The notes under the pieces were generated by a model that saw only the letters and a program-made list of their open reading frames with translations, was not told the origin of the DNA and searched no databases. The position numbers were made by a program, and so were the translations under genes. DNA of 64,000 nucleotides from Raphanus sativus. Its lineage: Eukaryota; Streptophyta; Magnoliopsida; Brassicales; Brassicaceae. Positions 11,158 to 23,855 of this stretch are shown piece after piece (positions within the stretch are counted from its first letter, which is position 1; every line of letters starts with the position of its first letter). The stretch lies in the NCBI RefSeq assembly GCF_000801105.2, contig NW_026615402.1, forward strand, positions 1 through 64,000, read 5' to 3'.

Positions 11158-12318
11158 CTATTAAAGGTATTGCGACCTGACATTGTCACGGAGTACTAAA
11201 AGTTTTATGACCGGAATATAATAGCATCATTAACCCAAAGCTCTTATTAGAGTGGCTTAACTATTTTTTAATAGTTTTTAAGTAGTAAAGTGACTTAAGA
11301 GACATAGCTAAGAGATTTTAAAAATTTACCATCTCCAATGCAAGTCGCTTAGTTAAGAGTTCTTAAAAAAGAATTAAACATTTTATGAAAAACATGTCTA
11401 AACAAGATGATCTCAGTTGGTTGAGAATGAGAGAATATGTGTGTGATCAAACGTGATTGGAAACTACAAAACTTCCTCCACGACAGAAAACTACAAGTTT
11501 ACTCCCAATGCTACAAGACAACAAGACAGAAAACTACAAGACTTCCTCCACTCCGTGACACAAGAAAACTCCCAATGCTTCATTCTTTGACTCTGTCTTG
11601 ACCTGAAAGACGAAGATGAATCAATAACCAGATACTTCTAATACTTCATGAACCATCACTTTACCGTAGAGATCATCTTTTTTTCAGCGTGGTCAAATTG
11701 AAACTGAGGCATCACCATAGTTGTAACTTAATCCTCCCACCACGTTTGTTCTGCACACCACAAAACCAAAAACAAAACAGAGTCAGAAACAAAACAGAGT
11801 CAGTCCATCAACATCTCAGCGTGGTCTCGTTCCTCCACACCCGTTCTTTAAGCTATCCTAGACACTGCTTTACACAACTAGCAACTGAACAATCACACAC
11901 CTGTCTCATCATGTAACAAGCTCCACCCTTTATAATGATCACATGCTCTCGTCTTTGCATGCATCAGTACTTCAACATCCTGCAAAGATAAACAAAGCTT
12001 CACATCACCATTTTATTTTTTTGCAGAGACAGAGCAAAATAGAACTAAAACTGATATCATAAAAGAACAAAACCTTGCAAAAGACTCTGGTTGTTTCGAA
12101 ATCAAAGGGCTTCATCAAGTTCACATATAATATTTAAAAACGAAAGCATTGTCACAGAGCAACCAAATATATGAACAGCTTCACAGAGAATTATACCACA
12201 AGATAACAATAATACATCAAGATGAAACATCAAAATTCTCTCCTTTATGTTCTCACAACAGAAAAAGCAGAAACTATGATTCCACATAAACACCATACAT
12301 ATCTCTCTACGTTTCAAT
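11158..12318. other. Intergenic / probable non-autonomous DNA element, left part
   Basis: No gene seen. The sequence tattagagtggcttaac at 11245 is roughly the inverse of gttaaagatgctctaata ending at 12730, which suggests one decayed DNA transposon of about 1.5 kb spanning 11245-12730, but no target duplication was found. The left breakpoint of the tandem duplication (12316-12319) falls inside it. 12540-12600, also within that putative element, is a GA-rich, leader-like tract on the minus strand. Confidence 0.35.
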
Positions 12319-15305
12319 CAAACGAGTAAAAGTAACAAAATCAGCATACATGATGAACCAATCATCAACGATGTACCTGATCGCCAACTATATGAGAATC
12401 TGGAAACTCCTATCAATCTGAATCAAAAGAATTAGACTTGAAAGCAGAAGCAGAATCAAAAGAGAGGGAATCTCCTTGACGATTCAGTGATTCGGTGAAA
12501 CAGAATCAAAATAGATTTCGGGAAGAAGATGAAGAAACGGATAAAGATCGCTCTCGAGTTCGTCGAGAGAGAGAGAGAGAGCCGTGAGAGAGAGACACGT
12601 GTTACAAGAAACGTTTGTTTTATCGCTTAATTAGGATACGTTGTTTAGCTTATTTGTCTTTTTTCTTTTTCTTTAATTACTAAATACACTAAAAACTCTT
12701 TAAGAGCCCTGCGTTAAAGATGCTCTAATAGCCATGTATGCAAACGATTCTTTTTTTTTTGAACAAATATGCAAACGATTCGAACCAGAAAATCATCCCT
12801 TTACCATGAACTGTCTATAGTATAAAATAAATATATTACTCCTCCTGTTCTAAAATGCGGGCGCCTAGCCGCGTAATCGCCCGCGTATACGTGAAACGTG
12901 AGGTTGTCGTGGCGAATTAGTCCAATTCGGTGACATTATACGGTGCTCTGATTTTAGGCCGAGTAGCGCACTGAATTTGATAATGCGGCCGCCTAATGAA
13001 TAATACAGTTGATTAAAAGTTGTTTGACCCAAACTATTTGGCCCATTTAGATAAAAAATTAAAAACCTTATCTCTTTATCCCGAGTATTGATTTGGGGTT
13101 TTTTCTGAATTTTCACACTTGTAATTCTTATCTGTGATTTTTGTTGTCAATCGAAAGTGAGACAGAATGAATCAAGAGCTCATACATGTCTGATCTTCAT
13201 TTCCACCCTTACTGAAGTCATTTCTCGGTAATAATCTTTTACCAAAGCTTGGTTATTTGTGAAATTTGTTTAGGTTGATGTTTATAGATCGTGAATCAAG
13301 AGCTGATAAATGTTGTGAGCGAAGCTTCGTTGACGTGTAGCGGAAGCTTTGTTGATGATTTTAGTTATTGAAACTTTTTCAGTTTCGTACTTTTTTTGTT
13401 AGCTTTTTTTTTTAATTAAAATTAAAATCTTGATTTAGAGCTTCGTATATCACACACCAAGCTTCTTACTAAATTGTCTGGTTTCACATCACCTGCCCTA
13501 GAGTGTCTGTAAGAGCATCTCCAATGTATTACTTCAAATTTTATTTTAAAATGGTGCAACTCCAAAATAGAGTGATGTTTTACTCCAATGTACTACTCCA
13601 TTTTGTCTCTAAAAATAGTTAATAATATTCTATACTTATAAAATTTTACCAATTAACCCCAACTATTTTATATTTGCAAAAATGTCTTAAAATATAACTT
13701 ATTTAAATTAAAAATTTATTATTAATAGGTACAAGAAATCATAAAAATAGAATAAAATATAATATATAAGTTGGTTCAATAATGAACATTAGAATATTTT
13801 TTTCCACAAATGATCAACTAATGCATTTTATAATGAAAAATGAGTTTCTTTATCTTTGATATTCCTAAATCGAGTAAGAAAATTTTGAAATCGGGATATT
13901 TTCATCTTATGCAGTTTTGATCTCTAGAGTTGAAGTTTCTCTTGTAATTTCAATTGGTGCGTCGAGTTCACGCTCATCCTTAATTATCATGTTGTGTAAA
14001 ATTATACATATAGTCATGATGTAATGTAACAATTTTTTTTTCCAAAAACGAATATGTCCTTTCGCAATAGAGAAACGCGAATGTTAAATTAAATTATTAA
14101 ATAATAAAATATCTTGTTTTTCATGTTATTATATCATTTTAAAATATTATCTAAATAATAAATGAGAAAATTAAAAATTTAAAGGACCATTTCATAAATA
14201 AAATAAGTTCAACTCTAAAATGGAGTAATGTGTAAGATTATTCCATAAATGGAGTAACCCTAGCTATTACTCTATTTTGGAGTTGAAAATGGAGTGGGAT
14301 TGGAGAAGATTTTACTCCAAAATGATGTTTGGAGTAGAAAATGAAGTAGGGTTGGAGATGTCCTAAGAAGGTTCAAAAAATTTCTTTTTTTTTGTTAGAG
14401 TTTCTAGTGTTGTCTTTATAGTTCAGTAAATAATTTTTAATAAGGATAATAAAACTTGTCCTGTAGTGATGTTTGTATGTTGACAATCAAAATTTTGGAA
14501 GTGTTGTCGTGAGTCATGTTAATATAATCATTTCACTTTCTATATATTTTTTCTCGTAATGATGTTGAAATTTTATTGTTGTTTTAGCTTAGGAAAGAAT
14601 GGAAATCCAGCAACAGATAAAAGGAAACTCAAATGATGTAGACTGGAAGTATGGTTGTTATGTGATCTACGATTTTCAGAAAAAAAATGAGATGTAGGTT
14701 ATGTGGCTCTAAGAGTTTTCTGGTGGCAACAGAAAAAGTGTGATGTAGGTTTTGCTTTTGTATAGTAGATGTGGTTGAAGAAACAACGGTTGTGATGTAT
14801 GATCTAACTTGGTATTTGATGAATTTTTGTACATTTAAACTAGAATCTTATTAAAACTAGGCCCCGCGTATACTCCGAGTTTATCCCGAATTTTTAGTAA
14901 CTCGTTAGGCCCAAAGTAACCGTACGGATAGCGCGTAGCGCGATTCTGAACAGGGCTCCTAACACTGTTCGAGATATTTATGTCTGCTAAATTTTTTTTT
15001 CATGAGGGTTATTCGGGTGCGATTACTGATTATTTATATTGCTTTTTGTTTGAGGTAGTACACGAAGGATCTCTATCGGTCTATATCTATTAATTATACA
15101 TGCAGGCACCTTTATCACATGGACCATGGACTGAACATATGGACCATATTCACATGCTAAAATAATTATATAATTATTTATAATACAGTATGTAACATAA
15201 AAACTGAGACTGTTATCTATACTTTAGAAGTCTTATGTTAAACGTGTGTATGGCTAAGACCTACGTAGTTAATATGTGTGTTTTGCATGCCCTTATGCGT
15301 TTAAT
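12319..15305 (+). repeat. Tandem duplication, copy 1 (2,987 bp, empty Helitron site)
   Basis: This segment reappears at 15306-18160 plus 24771-24902 at a constant offset of 2,987 with no difference that I could find in the stretches compared. Copy 1 is uninterrupted; its position 15173|15174 is the intact A|T site where copy 2 carries the Helitron. The boundaries share only aat (12316-12318, 15303-15305, 24900-24902). Contents: the right end of a decayed DNA element, a GC-rich stretch at 12853-12985 (minus-strand frame 12865-13116, not a recognised gene), a Harbinger-like element, and non-coding DNA. Confidence 0.95.
13513..14363 (-). mobile_element. PIF/Harbinger-like element with transposase remnant (copy 1)
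   Basis: The 851-bp element has terminal repeats gagcatctccaa (left) and ttggagatgtcc (right) and a TAA on each side (13510-13512, 14364-14366), matching the 3-bp target duplication of PIF/Harbinger. On the minus strand, about 13920-14035 reads ICIILHNMIIKDERELDAP, the signature near the C-terminus of plant Harbinger transposases (LHNMI..DER). The rest of the transposase is gone, so this is a non-autonomous relic. Confidence 0.75.
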
Positions 15306-18160
15306 CAAACGAGTAAAAGTAACAAAATCAGCATACATGATGAACCAATCATCAACGATGTACCTGATCGCCAACTATATGAGAATCTGGAAACTCCTAT
15401 CAATCTGAATCAAAAGAATTAGACTTGAAAGCAGAAGCAGAATCAAAAGAGAGGGAATCTCCTTGACGATTCAGTGATTCGGTGAAACAGAATCAAAATA
15501 GATTTCGGGAAGAAGATGAAGAAACGGATAAAGATCGCTCTCGAGTTCGTCGAGAGAGAGAGAGAGAGCCGTGAGAGAGAGACACGTGTTACAAGAAACG
15601 TTTGTTTTATCGCTTAATTAGGATACGTTGTTTAGCTTATTTGTCTTTTTTCTTTTTCTTTAATTACTAAATACACTAAAAACTCTTTAAGAGCCCTGCG
15701 TTAAAGATGCTCTAATAGCCATGTATGCAAACGATTCTTTTTTTTTTGAACAAATATGCAAACGATTCGAACCAGAAAATCATCCCTTTACCATGAACTG
15801 TCTATAGTATAAAATAAATATATTACTCCTCCTGTTCTAAAATGCGGGCGCCTAGCCGCGTAATCGCCCGCGTATACGTGAAACGTGAGGTTGTCGTGGC
15901 GAATTAGTCCAATTCGGTGACATTATACGGTGCTCTGATTTTAGGCCGAGTAGCGCACTGAATTTGATAATGCGGCCGCCTAATGAATAATACAGTTGAT
16001 TAAAAGTTGTTTGACCCAAACTATTTGGCCCATTTAGATAAAAAATTAAAAACCTTATCTCTTTATCCCGAGTATTGATTTGGGGTTTTTTCTGAATTTT
16101 CACACTTGTAATTCTTATCTGTGATTTTTGTTGTCAATCGAAAGTGAGACAGAATGAATCAAGAGCTCATACATGTCTGATCTTCATTTCCACCCTTACT
16201 GAAGTCATTTCTCGGTAATAATCTTTTACCAAAGCTTGGTTATTTGTGAAATTTGTTTAGGTTGATGTTTATAGATCGTGAATCAAGAGCTGATAAATGT
16301 TGTGAGCGAAGCTTCGTTGACGTGTAGCGGAAGCTTTGTTGATGATTTTAGTTATTGAAACTTTTTCAGTTTCGTACTTTTTTTGTTAGCTTTTTTTTTT
16401 AATTAAAATTAAAATCTTGATTTAGAGCTTCGTATATCACACACCAAGCTTCTTACTAAATTGTCTGGTTTCACATCACCTGCCCTAGAGTGTCTGTAAG
16501 AGCATCTCCAATGTATTACTTCAAATTTTATTTTAAAATGGTGCAACTCCAAAATAGAGTGATGTTTTACTCCAATGTACTACTCCATTTTGTCTCTAAA
16601 AATAGTTAATAATATTCTATACTTATAAAATTTTACCAATTAACCCCAACTATTTTATATTTGCAAAAATGTCTTAAAATATAACTTATTTAAATTAAAA
16701 ATTTATTATTAATAGGTACAAGAAATCATAAAAATAGAATAAAATATAATATATAAGTTGGTTCAATAATGAACATTAGAATATTTTTTTCCACAAATGA
16801 TCAACTAATGCATTTTATAATGAAAAATGAGTTTCTTTATCTTTGATATTCCTAAATCGAGTAAGAAAATTTTGAAATCGGGATATTTTCATCTTATGCA
16901 GTTTTGATCTCTAGAGTTGAAGTTTCTCTTGTAATTTCAATTGGTGCGTCGAGTTCACGCTCATCCTTAATTATCATGTTGTGTAAAATTATACATATAG
17001 TCATGATGTAATGTAACAATTTTTTTTTCCAAAAACGAATATGTCCTTTCGCAATAGAGAAACGCGAATGTTAAATTAAATTATTAAATAATAAAATATC
17101 TTGTTTTTCATGTTATTATATCATTTTAAAATATTATCTAAATAATAAATGAGAAAATTAAAAATTTAAAGGACCATTTCATAAATAAAATAAGTTCAAC
17201 TCTAAAATGGAGTAATGTGTAAGATTATTCCATAAATGGAGTAACCCTAGCTATTACTCTATTTTGGAGTTGAAAATGGAGTGGGATTGGAGAAGATTTT
17301 ACTCCAAAATGATGTTTGGAGTAGAAAATGAAGTAGGGTTGGAGATGTCCTAAGAAGGTTCAAAAAATTTCTTTTTTTTTGTTAGAGTTTCTAGTGTTGT
17401 CTTTATAGTTCAGTAAATAATTTTTAATAAGGATAATAAAACTTGTCCTGTAGTGATGTTTGTATGTTGACAATCAAAATTTTGGAAGTGTTGTCGTGAG
17501 TCATGTTAATATAATCATTTCACTTTCTATATATTTTTTCTCGTAATGATGTTGAAATTTTATTGTTGTTTTAGCTTAGGAAAGAATGGAAATCCAGCAA
17601 CAGATAAAAGGAAACTCAAATGATGTAGACTGGAAGTATGGTTGTTATGTGATCTACGATTTTCAGAAAAAAAATGAGATGTAGGTTATGTGGCTCTAAG
17701 AGTTTTCTGGTGGCAACAGAAAAAGTGTGATGTAGGTTTTGCTTTTGTATAGTAGATGTGGTTGAAGAAACAACGGTTGTGATGTATGATCTAACTTGGT
17801 ATTTGATGAATTTTTGTACATTTAAACTAGAATCTTATTAAAACTAGGCCCCGCGTATACTCCGAGTTTATCCCGAATTTTTAGTAACTCGTTAGGCCCA
17901 AAGTAACCGTACGGATAGCGCGTAGCGCGATTCTGAACAGGGCTCCTAACACTGTTCGAGATATTTATGTCTGCTAAATTTTTTTTTCATGAGGGTTATT
18001 CGGGTGCGATTACTGATTATTTATATTGCTTTTTGTTTGAGGTAGTACACGAAGGATCTCTATCGGTCTATATCTATTAATTATACATGCAGGCACCTTT
18101 ATCACATGGACCATGGACTGAACATATGGACCATATTCACATGCTAAAATAATTATATAA
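15306..18160 (+). repeat. Tandem duplication, copy 2, left part
   Basis: This repeats 12319-15173 at offset 2,987, including the GC-rich stretch, the minus-strand frame (15852-16103, identical translation) and the Harbinger relic. It ends at 18160, where the Helitron begins; the remaining 132 bp of the unit follow the Helitron at 24771-24902. Confidence 0.95.
16500..17350 (-). mobile_element. PIF/Harbinger-like element (copy 2)
   Basis: Second copy of the element at 13513-14363, carried along by the tandem duplication rather than independently inserted, since flanks and interior are the same. It has the same TAA target duplication and the same minus-strand transposase remnant. Confidence 0.75.
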
Positions 18161-18515
18161 TCCACACAGTAATGAAGCAAGGTTCTCTCCTGGTGTTGAC
18201 ACATCAGATTTTAAAATGAATTTGAGACTGCCATGTCAATAAATGAAAAAACTGAGAACCCAATCAAAATATTTTGTCTCTCCACATCACTTTTGTCTTT
18301 TGCACCGAAGGGTTCTGCGCTCTCTCTCTCTCTCTTCCTCTTTCGATTTGATCGATATCTCTCTTCCTCTTTCGCTTTTAAATTGAACGGGGATGTGGAA
18401 CAAGACAACAAGACAAAGGCTGAAGAAGTTCAGACCCAATCAAGGATCTTCACGACTCTCTTCTCCGGCGAGGTGACCGAAGGGTTCTGATTTTTGGGGG
18501 AATCGAAATACTATA

Positions 18516-19160
18516 ATGGGTTTGACGAATTTCATACTGACAGTGACCGGAGTAGGCGCCGTGGTAGTGCTATTGAAGGGCGACGTCAAGCAATCTGCCA
18601 CCGTATTGAGGCGTAACGTCAAGCATATCCGCAACTGGCTCGAAGAAGAAACTTCCGCCACCTCCAAGTTAGCTCTCTTTCTCTAGATCATGATTGTTTT
18701 TTTTTTCTTTTTCTCTTTCACAAAGGTGTGTGTTTAGGGATTGTGATTTTGCAAATTTTTTTTTTGGCTCAGCAAGCTATAAAATATGATATAAGACTAT
18801 ATGTTTGGTGATATTATAGTCATGTGTTCCTTGAGGGTGATCATCCTCATCCGCAGCTGCTAAGATTTTGAAGTAATCTTTTATTGAATTTGTATCCAAG
18901 TTTTTTTCAGTTAGATAATTCAAAAACGGAACCGTAGTTTCTTTGGTGATCGTCAGTTGTTTGTATAATCTGAGTTCTGACTATAACAATGACTTGACGA
19001 TGGCAGTGGAATAGGTTTACATAAGAAGAGTGTGAAGTGTGATTGATCAATGCTGGTTATTACTTAGTGATAGCAACACAAAAGCAAAGCGTGTGTCTGA
19101 GTGACTGATGAGTTTGATTGTGGATTTTTTTCAGGGAAGATTCCAAAAGACAAGAATTAG
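18516..19160 (+). pseudogene. Captured small gene inside the Helitron
   Basis: An open frame from the ATG at 18516 reads MGLTNFILTVTGVGAVVVLL then KGDVKQSATVLRRNVKHIRN and WLEEETSATSK, ending at a donor-like gtta at 18668. A hydrophobic N-terminal stretch (about residues 4-21) is followed by a basic helix. It resembles a small conserved plant protein family of about 70-80 aa that I cannot name. A polypyrimidine tract and cag at 19126-19135 precede a possible last exon ending KIPKDKN and TAG at 19160. A CT-rich leader (18310-18380) and 3'-UTR-like DNA flank it, so the capture includes leader and 3' end. Middle exons seem lost and phases do not join cleanly, hence pseudogene. Confidence 0.5.
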
Positions 19161-20104
19161 TGTCTTGTGCTTTTCTGTATACATAAACAGAGTTTATTTT
19201 TTTGGATTTATGACTTTGGTGTGCGTAAGAGGAGTGTGTTGAGGCCGGCAAAAGTTCCATCTTTTCAAGTCTCTTCTCCGCTAACAACCCTTTCCGGCGA
19301 AAGACGCCTATGCCCGAAACCAACAAACCTAATATTGTTTGAATGCTTGGTGTTGACGAACCTAATATTGTTTGAAGTCTCTCGAAATATTGTACCTGAA
19401 GAGAGTCTGGTGGAGGTTGTACCAGAGAGTCACAAGAAGTTCTTGGCCAACATGGTTTGGGTTCAGGAAGAGGTAAATGCCTTACTTCTTTTGGTTGTTA
19501 TCACCTTGTTTGATTGTTGGAATTGTTAGTGGCTTTAGTGGTTAGAAAACCATTAAAATATTTGAACTTTGGACTTATTGATCAATCTCTAGAGAACGTT
19601 TAGTCTTCTTTGGGAGAACAAATGTGTATACAAGTTCACATTCTCATATTTGCTTCAGATGCTTGAGTAAGCACCGTCTATAACAGAGCATGACCGACTA
19701 TCGTTTATAGAAGATCAGTTTCTCATATTTATTGCAGATTGACCATACATAAATATTAATAATATATGTGTTGCATTAAGTAGACATAGAAACCTACAAG
19801 ATGAGACTGTGTCTAATCAAAATTTACACAAAATTAATATAATCAATGAAACATAATATTTCTTTGTAGATGAAGTAGCCGTCACATACTTCGTCAAACT
19901 GTCCAACAACGCATTCATCACCAACCTCAATTTGAGAGAGCAGCATTTTATAACCACGGTAATCCCTTACACTCATCTCTAGAACAACTCGACTGCAATT
20001 TTCTAGGCATTGCCAAACAGCTTCAAACTCTCTCTCTGTCCAAAGCTTCTTTACGTACTTAGAGCCTGCTAAGGTTGAAGGCAAATTTGGATGTTCTGCT
20101 CCCT

Positions 20105-20556
20105 TTTTTCTTGGGATACCTCAGAACAGCCTTTAATCTGTCAGTGTTTTTCTTTGTTGAAAGTTTGCAGATTGCAAAGAGAGGAAGCGAAGATAGCAGT
20201 TTGGAACAAAATGCACAAGGTTTGGGACACTTGTGAGGATGAAAGTAGAACCTGCTATTAGAAAACTTGGGGTCCTCCTTCACTTATATGAAAACTCCCG
20301 TAAACCAATCAAACCATGATAATTCTACTGAATTGTTTTTTTGCTTGAATCACATGTGAAGCTGGAGAAGAAGAAATGACCATTACTGGATAAGATCTTG
20401 TACAAGCTTCAAACAACCAAGTCGAGAGGTCAGGTGGAGTTCAGTATTCAGTGATCATCAACGAGAACAAAAGTTTTGACTATAGATGCCTGCAATAAAA
20501 CAGTAGCACAAACCGTAATCTTCTTTCCATGCTTGTGTATATAATTTTAAAATGTT
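20105..20556. repeat. Segment duplicated within the Helitron, copy a
   Basis: Runs of near-identity link this segment with 23225-23855, for example gataagatcttgtacaagct and the following cttcaaacaaccaagt. The minus strand contains open, protein-like sequence (KLSTKKNTDRLKAVLRYPKK around 20090-20170; TEREFEAVWQCLENC and VVLEMSVRDYRGYKMLLSQ around 19920-20050), suggesting a captured gene fragment in reverse. I do not recognise the family. Confidence 0.6.
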
Positions 20557-21263
20557 TATCTATATATACCAATATATATCGTTGTTATGATCTGTTTCAC
20601 GCTGTTGAAAAAACTTTCGAATCAGCTGTTCTTGCCGCAAAGAATCAAAACCACCAAAGGTCTTCAGGGTAAGGATGTGCAAGGTTTGGGAGCTTCACAG
20701 GTGAAAGCATCAACGGAGAGAAAGCTTTTTATATTTCTCCTGTATCTTTTATCACAATGCTTAAAACTGTATAGCAGATTCTGTTTTCTTCCATCTCCAT
20801 AGCTACAGCCCAAAAAGTTGAGAAATGAGATTCATGACTTAGTGATTGGTGTCACGGAAGTTATTGTTAACAAACACAAAGAAGAATTACTATTTTTAAA
20901 ACAATATAAAATGTAAAAGTAAAACCAAAGTTAGGAGTGCATTGTTTTACCAAATATGCATGACTTCAAATATATATACATATTCATCATTTTTTTTGTT
21001 ATAGTTTATTATTTCATTGCTAACAAAATAAATTTTATAAGCTTAGTAACATTTTCTAGAATTGTAACTTCTCAAAATGTAGAAATATTTGAATATTCGT
21101 TTTAATGATATATATATATATATATATCATTTTCTCAAATCTGTAAAATACAATATTTCAACAATATTTATTAATTTTATAATATTTAAAAATATAAGTA
21201 TAATAATGATTTTAACAAACCTTCCTCCGCGACCAACCTTCCTCCGCGACCAACTTTCCTCCA

Positions 21264-21475
21264 TGGCGTCAAGTCCTTGATTCAGCTACTTTGCTCCACC
21301 ACAGATCTTCATGCTTAGGCCGTTCAGCTCTCCGTCGTGCTCTCAGAACTGGTCTGTCCGCTCCGAGCTCGCGGTGGAGCAATCAGTCGAAAGCTCTAAT
21401 GGTGACTTCTTCGGTTTTTGCACAATCGATCCCTAAACTTCTGATTCCTTACAAAACTGCCTAAGCCTTTGTAAT
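21264..21475 (+). pseudogene. Exon-like fragment with transit-peptide-like composition
   Basis: One frame from about 21265 reads LDSATLLHHRSSCLGRSALR and then RALRTGLSAPSSRWSNQSKA. It is rich in Ser, Arg and Leu and poor in acidic residues, as in organelle-targeting N-termini, and is followed by possible intron sequence. The only nearby ATG (21263) is out of frame with it. It is probably another host exon captured by the Helitron; the gene of origin is unknown. Confidence 0.3.
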
Positions 21476-21690
21476 TTGCAGACACATCCCTAATTTCGCC
21501 CCTTAACTTTATAATGTGCAATTTAACCCAATCGAGTGTTCTGAATTTGCAGCCTTGGTCCCTGAACTTTTGATATCTTCGTTTATGACCCTTGACTTCC
21601 TAAGTTGCAGAAATGACCTTGAGAATTGACCCAAAACTTACAATTGTACACTCCAAACCCTAATTCACTAAATGAACAAATATATGCAAT

Positions 21691-21861
21691 TAGGGATGTT
21701 AATACGGGCGGCCCGGGCCCGTTTAGGCCCTGCTCGTATAGTACCCGCCCGTTTAAAGCCCGTCAAGGTCTCACCTGTTTAAAGCCCGTCAACGTCCCTC
21801 CCGTTTAGCCGTGTGCCCTTTTATAATTCCAAACAAAACAGAAAGGCCAAACATTTACATC

Positions 21862-21899
<38 letters not shown>

Positions 21900-22215
21900 T
21901 TCTTAGTGAAGAAAACGATTAATGGATTCAAATTCATCGACACAGAGAGGAGAGAAATTTGACGGCAACAATTCAAGTTTTGAGATAAAGAAGAAAACCT
22001 AACATAATACGACGTAGTTTCACATAATCTGAAAGAAAAAAAAATTAACGGGCACCCTTTTATTTCGCGGTTAAGCCCGTTTAGTAAATATTCTTAAGGG
22101 GCGGCCCGCGATGAACCCGTTACAACATTTTTATATAACTAAACGGGTACGGGTTCCGCCCGTTTAATACCAGCCCGTTATGCCCGCGGGCCTCGAGCCC
22201 GTTTAAACATCCCTA
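21691..22215. mobile_element. hAT-type MITE nested in the Helitron
   Basis: The 525-bp element has termini TAGGGATG / CATCCCTA and long subterminal inverted runs built of cccgttt/aaacggg units. It is flanked by the 8-bp direct repeat tatgcaat (21683-21690, 22216-22223), as for hAT transposons. A (GA)n microsatellite lies inside at 21862-21897. No transposase. Confidence 0.9.
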
Positions 22216-23224
22216 TATGCAATGTAGACACCTAAATACAATCTAAAGTGATTTAAATGAACGAAATGACATGCTAAAAATTATTAAATACACTATATCA
22301 ATAGACTAACCAAAAACTAATGTATTTCAAGACTATTCAAATCTGCAAAAAAAGTCTATTTATTCTAAAAGATCAGAAATGAGAATGGTGATTTGGCTAG
22401 GGATATTTGCGCGATGAACTCATATGTGCTTGCTGGTATAAGATGGTGTAAGAATAGTATACAATATTTTTTTTTAGGTGCTCAATTTGGAACTATATTA
22501 TCTAAATCTCTGTTTGCTGCTTTATTTTTAGGTCTTACAAATAAGAAGATAACAAGAAATAAACAACACCAAAAAAAATTCACCAAACAATTAGTACATC
22601 GAATGGAAAGTAGGTGAAAAGTAGGCTTTATCCAGTCAATTGCTTATTGAAGCAGGTTCGAGGCTAAGCCAAATTGTGTGTTTAGGGTAAGAAAAAACAT
22701 TGTTCTTGATAGTGGTGGTGTCAATGGTTCTGATTCTTAGACAGAGATTATATTTATTTTTAAAATGTCTGATGTAAAATAGTTTTTGATAACATAATAT
22801 AAATGTTTTTTAGATAATGATGATTATAAATAAATTAAATTACCTTTAAATTTATGAGTAATCATATATTAACAAAACTTGGCTGAAGTGATATCATTAA
22901 CCCTGTCTCCAAAAATGAAAGAGGTGATATCATTAACCCTATCTCTATTGCTGATGCAACGAAACTAAAATTAGAACTGTTTAAAATTAATCTAAGCTTC
23001 GTTGAATTCCGAAGAATGAAAATTAGTGTAAAGAAGAAAGCAGAGGATGCAAAGGAGGGAGAGATGACAAGACCGTGTAATCTCTAATGGAAAAAGGAGC
23101 GAAGATGATGAAGTGTCAAAAGAGATGGGTATGCCTTTTAGGGTTATCAAGACGGAACAACATGATGTTTGTTTAAGACAACTCTAATGCTTCTGCTCTT
23201 TTTTTTCCAAAAACAAATCTCTAA

Positions 23225-23855
23225 TGCTTCTGCTTCTTGAGGTATCTTAGAAAAGCCATGAATCTTTCAAGGTTTTTCTTTGTGTGAATGTTTGCAGATT
23301 TCAAAGAGAGGAAGGGAAGATATCAGCTGTACAAGGAGAAATCAGAAGCTGCCATTAGAACTCTTTGACTTATATAAAAGTGCACAAAAACCAATCAAAA
23401 CCATGACTTGCTTGAATCACATGCGAAGTTGGAGACGTAGAAATCAGCATCAATGGATAAGATCTTGTACAAGCTTCAAACAACCAAGTTGAAAGCATGA
23501 GAGATGATGCGAATATCAGTATTAAGTGATCAACAAGAGCAACAAGGGAACCACCAAATCACCAGAAACTCAGCGAAGATCACCTCATCTTGTCCAAAGA
23601 CATACTTTCGTAACACCTTTCATAACTTTTTTTGCTGCTGATATTGATTGCAGAAAGTATGGACAGCCTTATCATTAACTAAGAAGACAATATGTAGAAC
23701 AAAACTTGAATGTTTTCTCGAGGTAACATTTTGAGGTCTTTTATGTAAGTCTTTCTTCTTTTATAGTTGTTAGATAAAAGTTTTTGACTATGAATCTTTG
23801 CAATAGAACGATAACGCAAACTTCAATTTTCTTTCCATAAATTTAAAATATCAAC
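23225..23855. repeat. Segment duplicated within the Helitron, copy b
   Basis: This is the partner of 20105-20556. Similarity covers about 23225-23515 and resumes at about 23780-23850 (ttttgactatgaatctttgcaatag versus the matching stretch at 20475), so copy b has about 260 bp of extra sequence. The copies are clearly diverged, so the duplication is older than the tandem duplication around the Helitron. Confidence 0.55.

Noticed and set aside
12865..13116. Identical 83-codon frames (also 15852-16103) considered as a duplicated gene
   Set aside because: The identity comes from the 2,987-bp tandem duplication; the frame crosses decayed transposon-like DNA and has no known domain.
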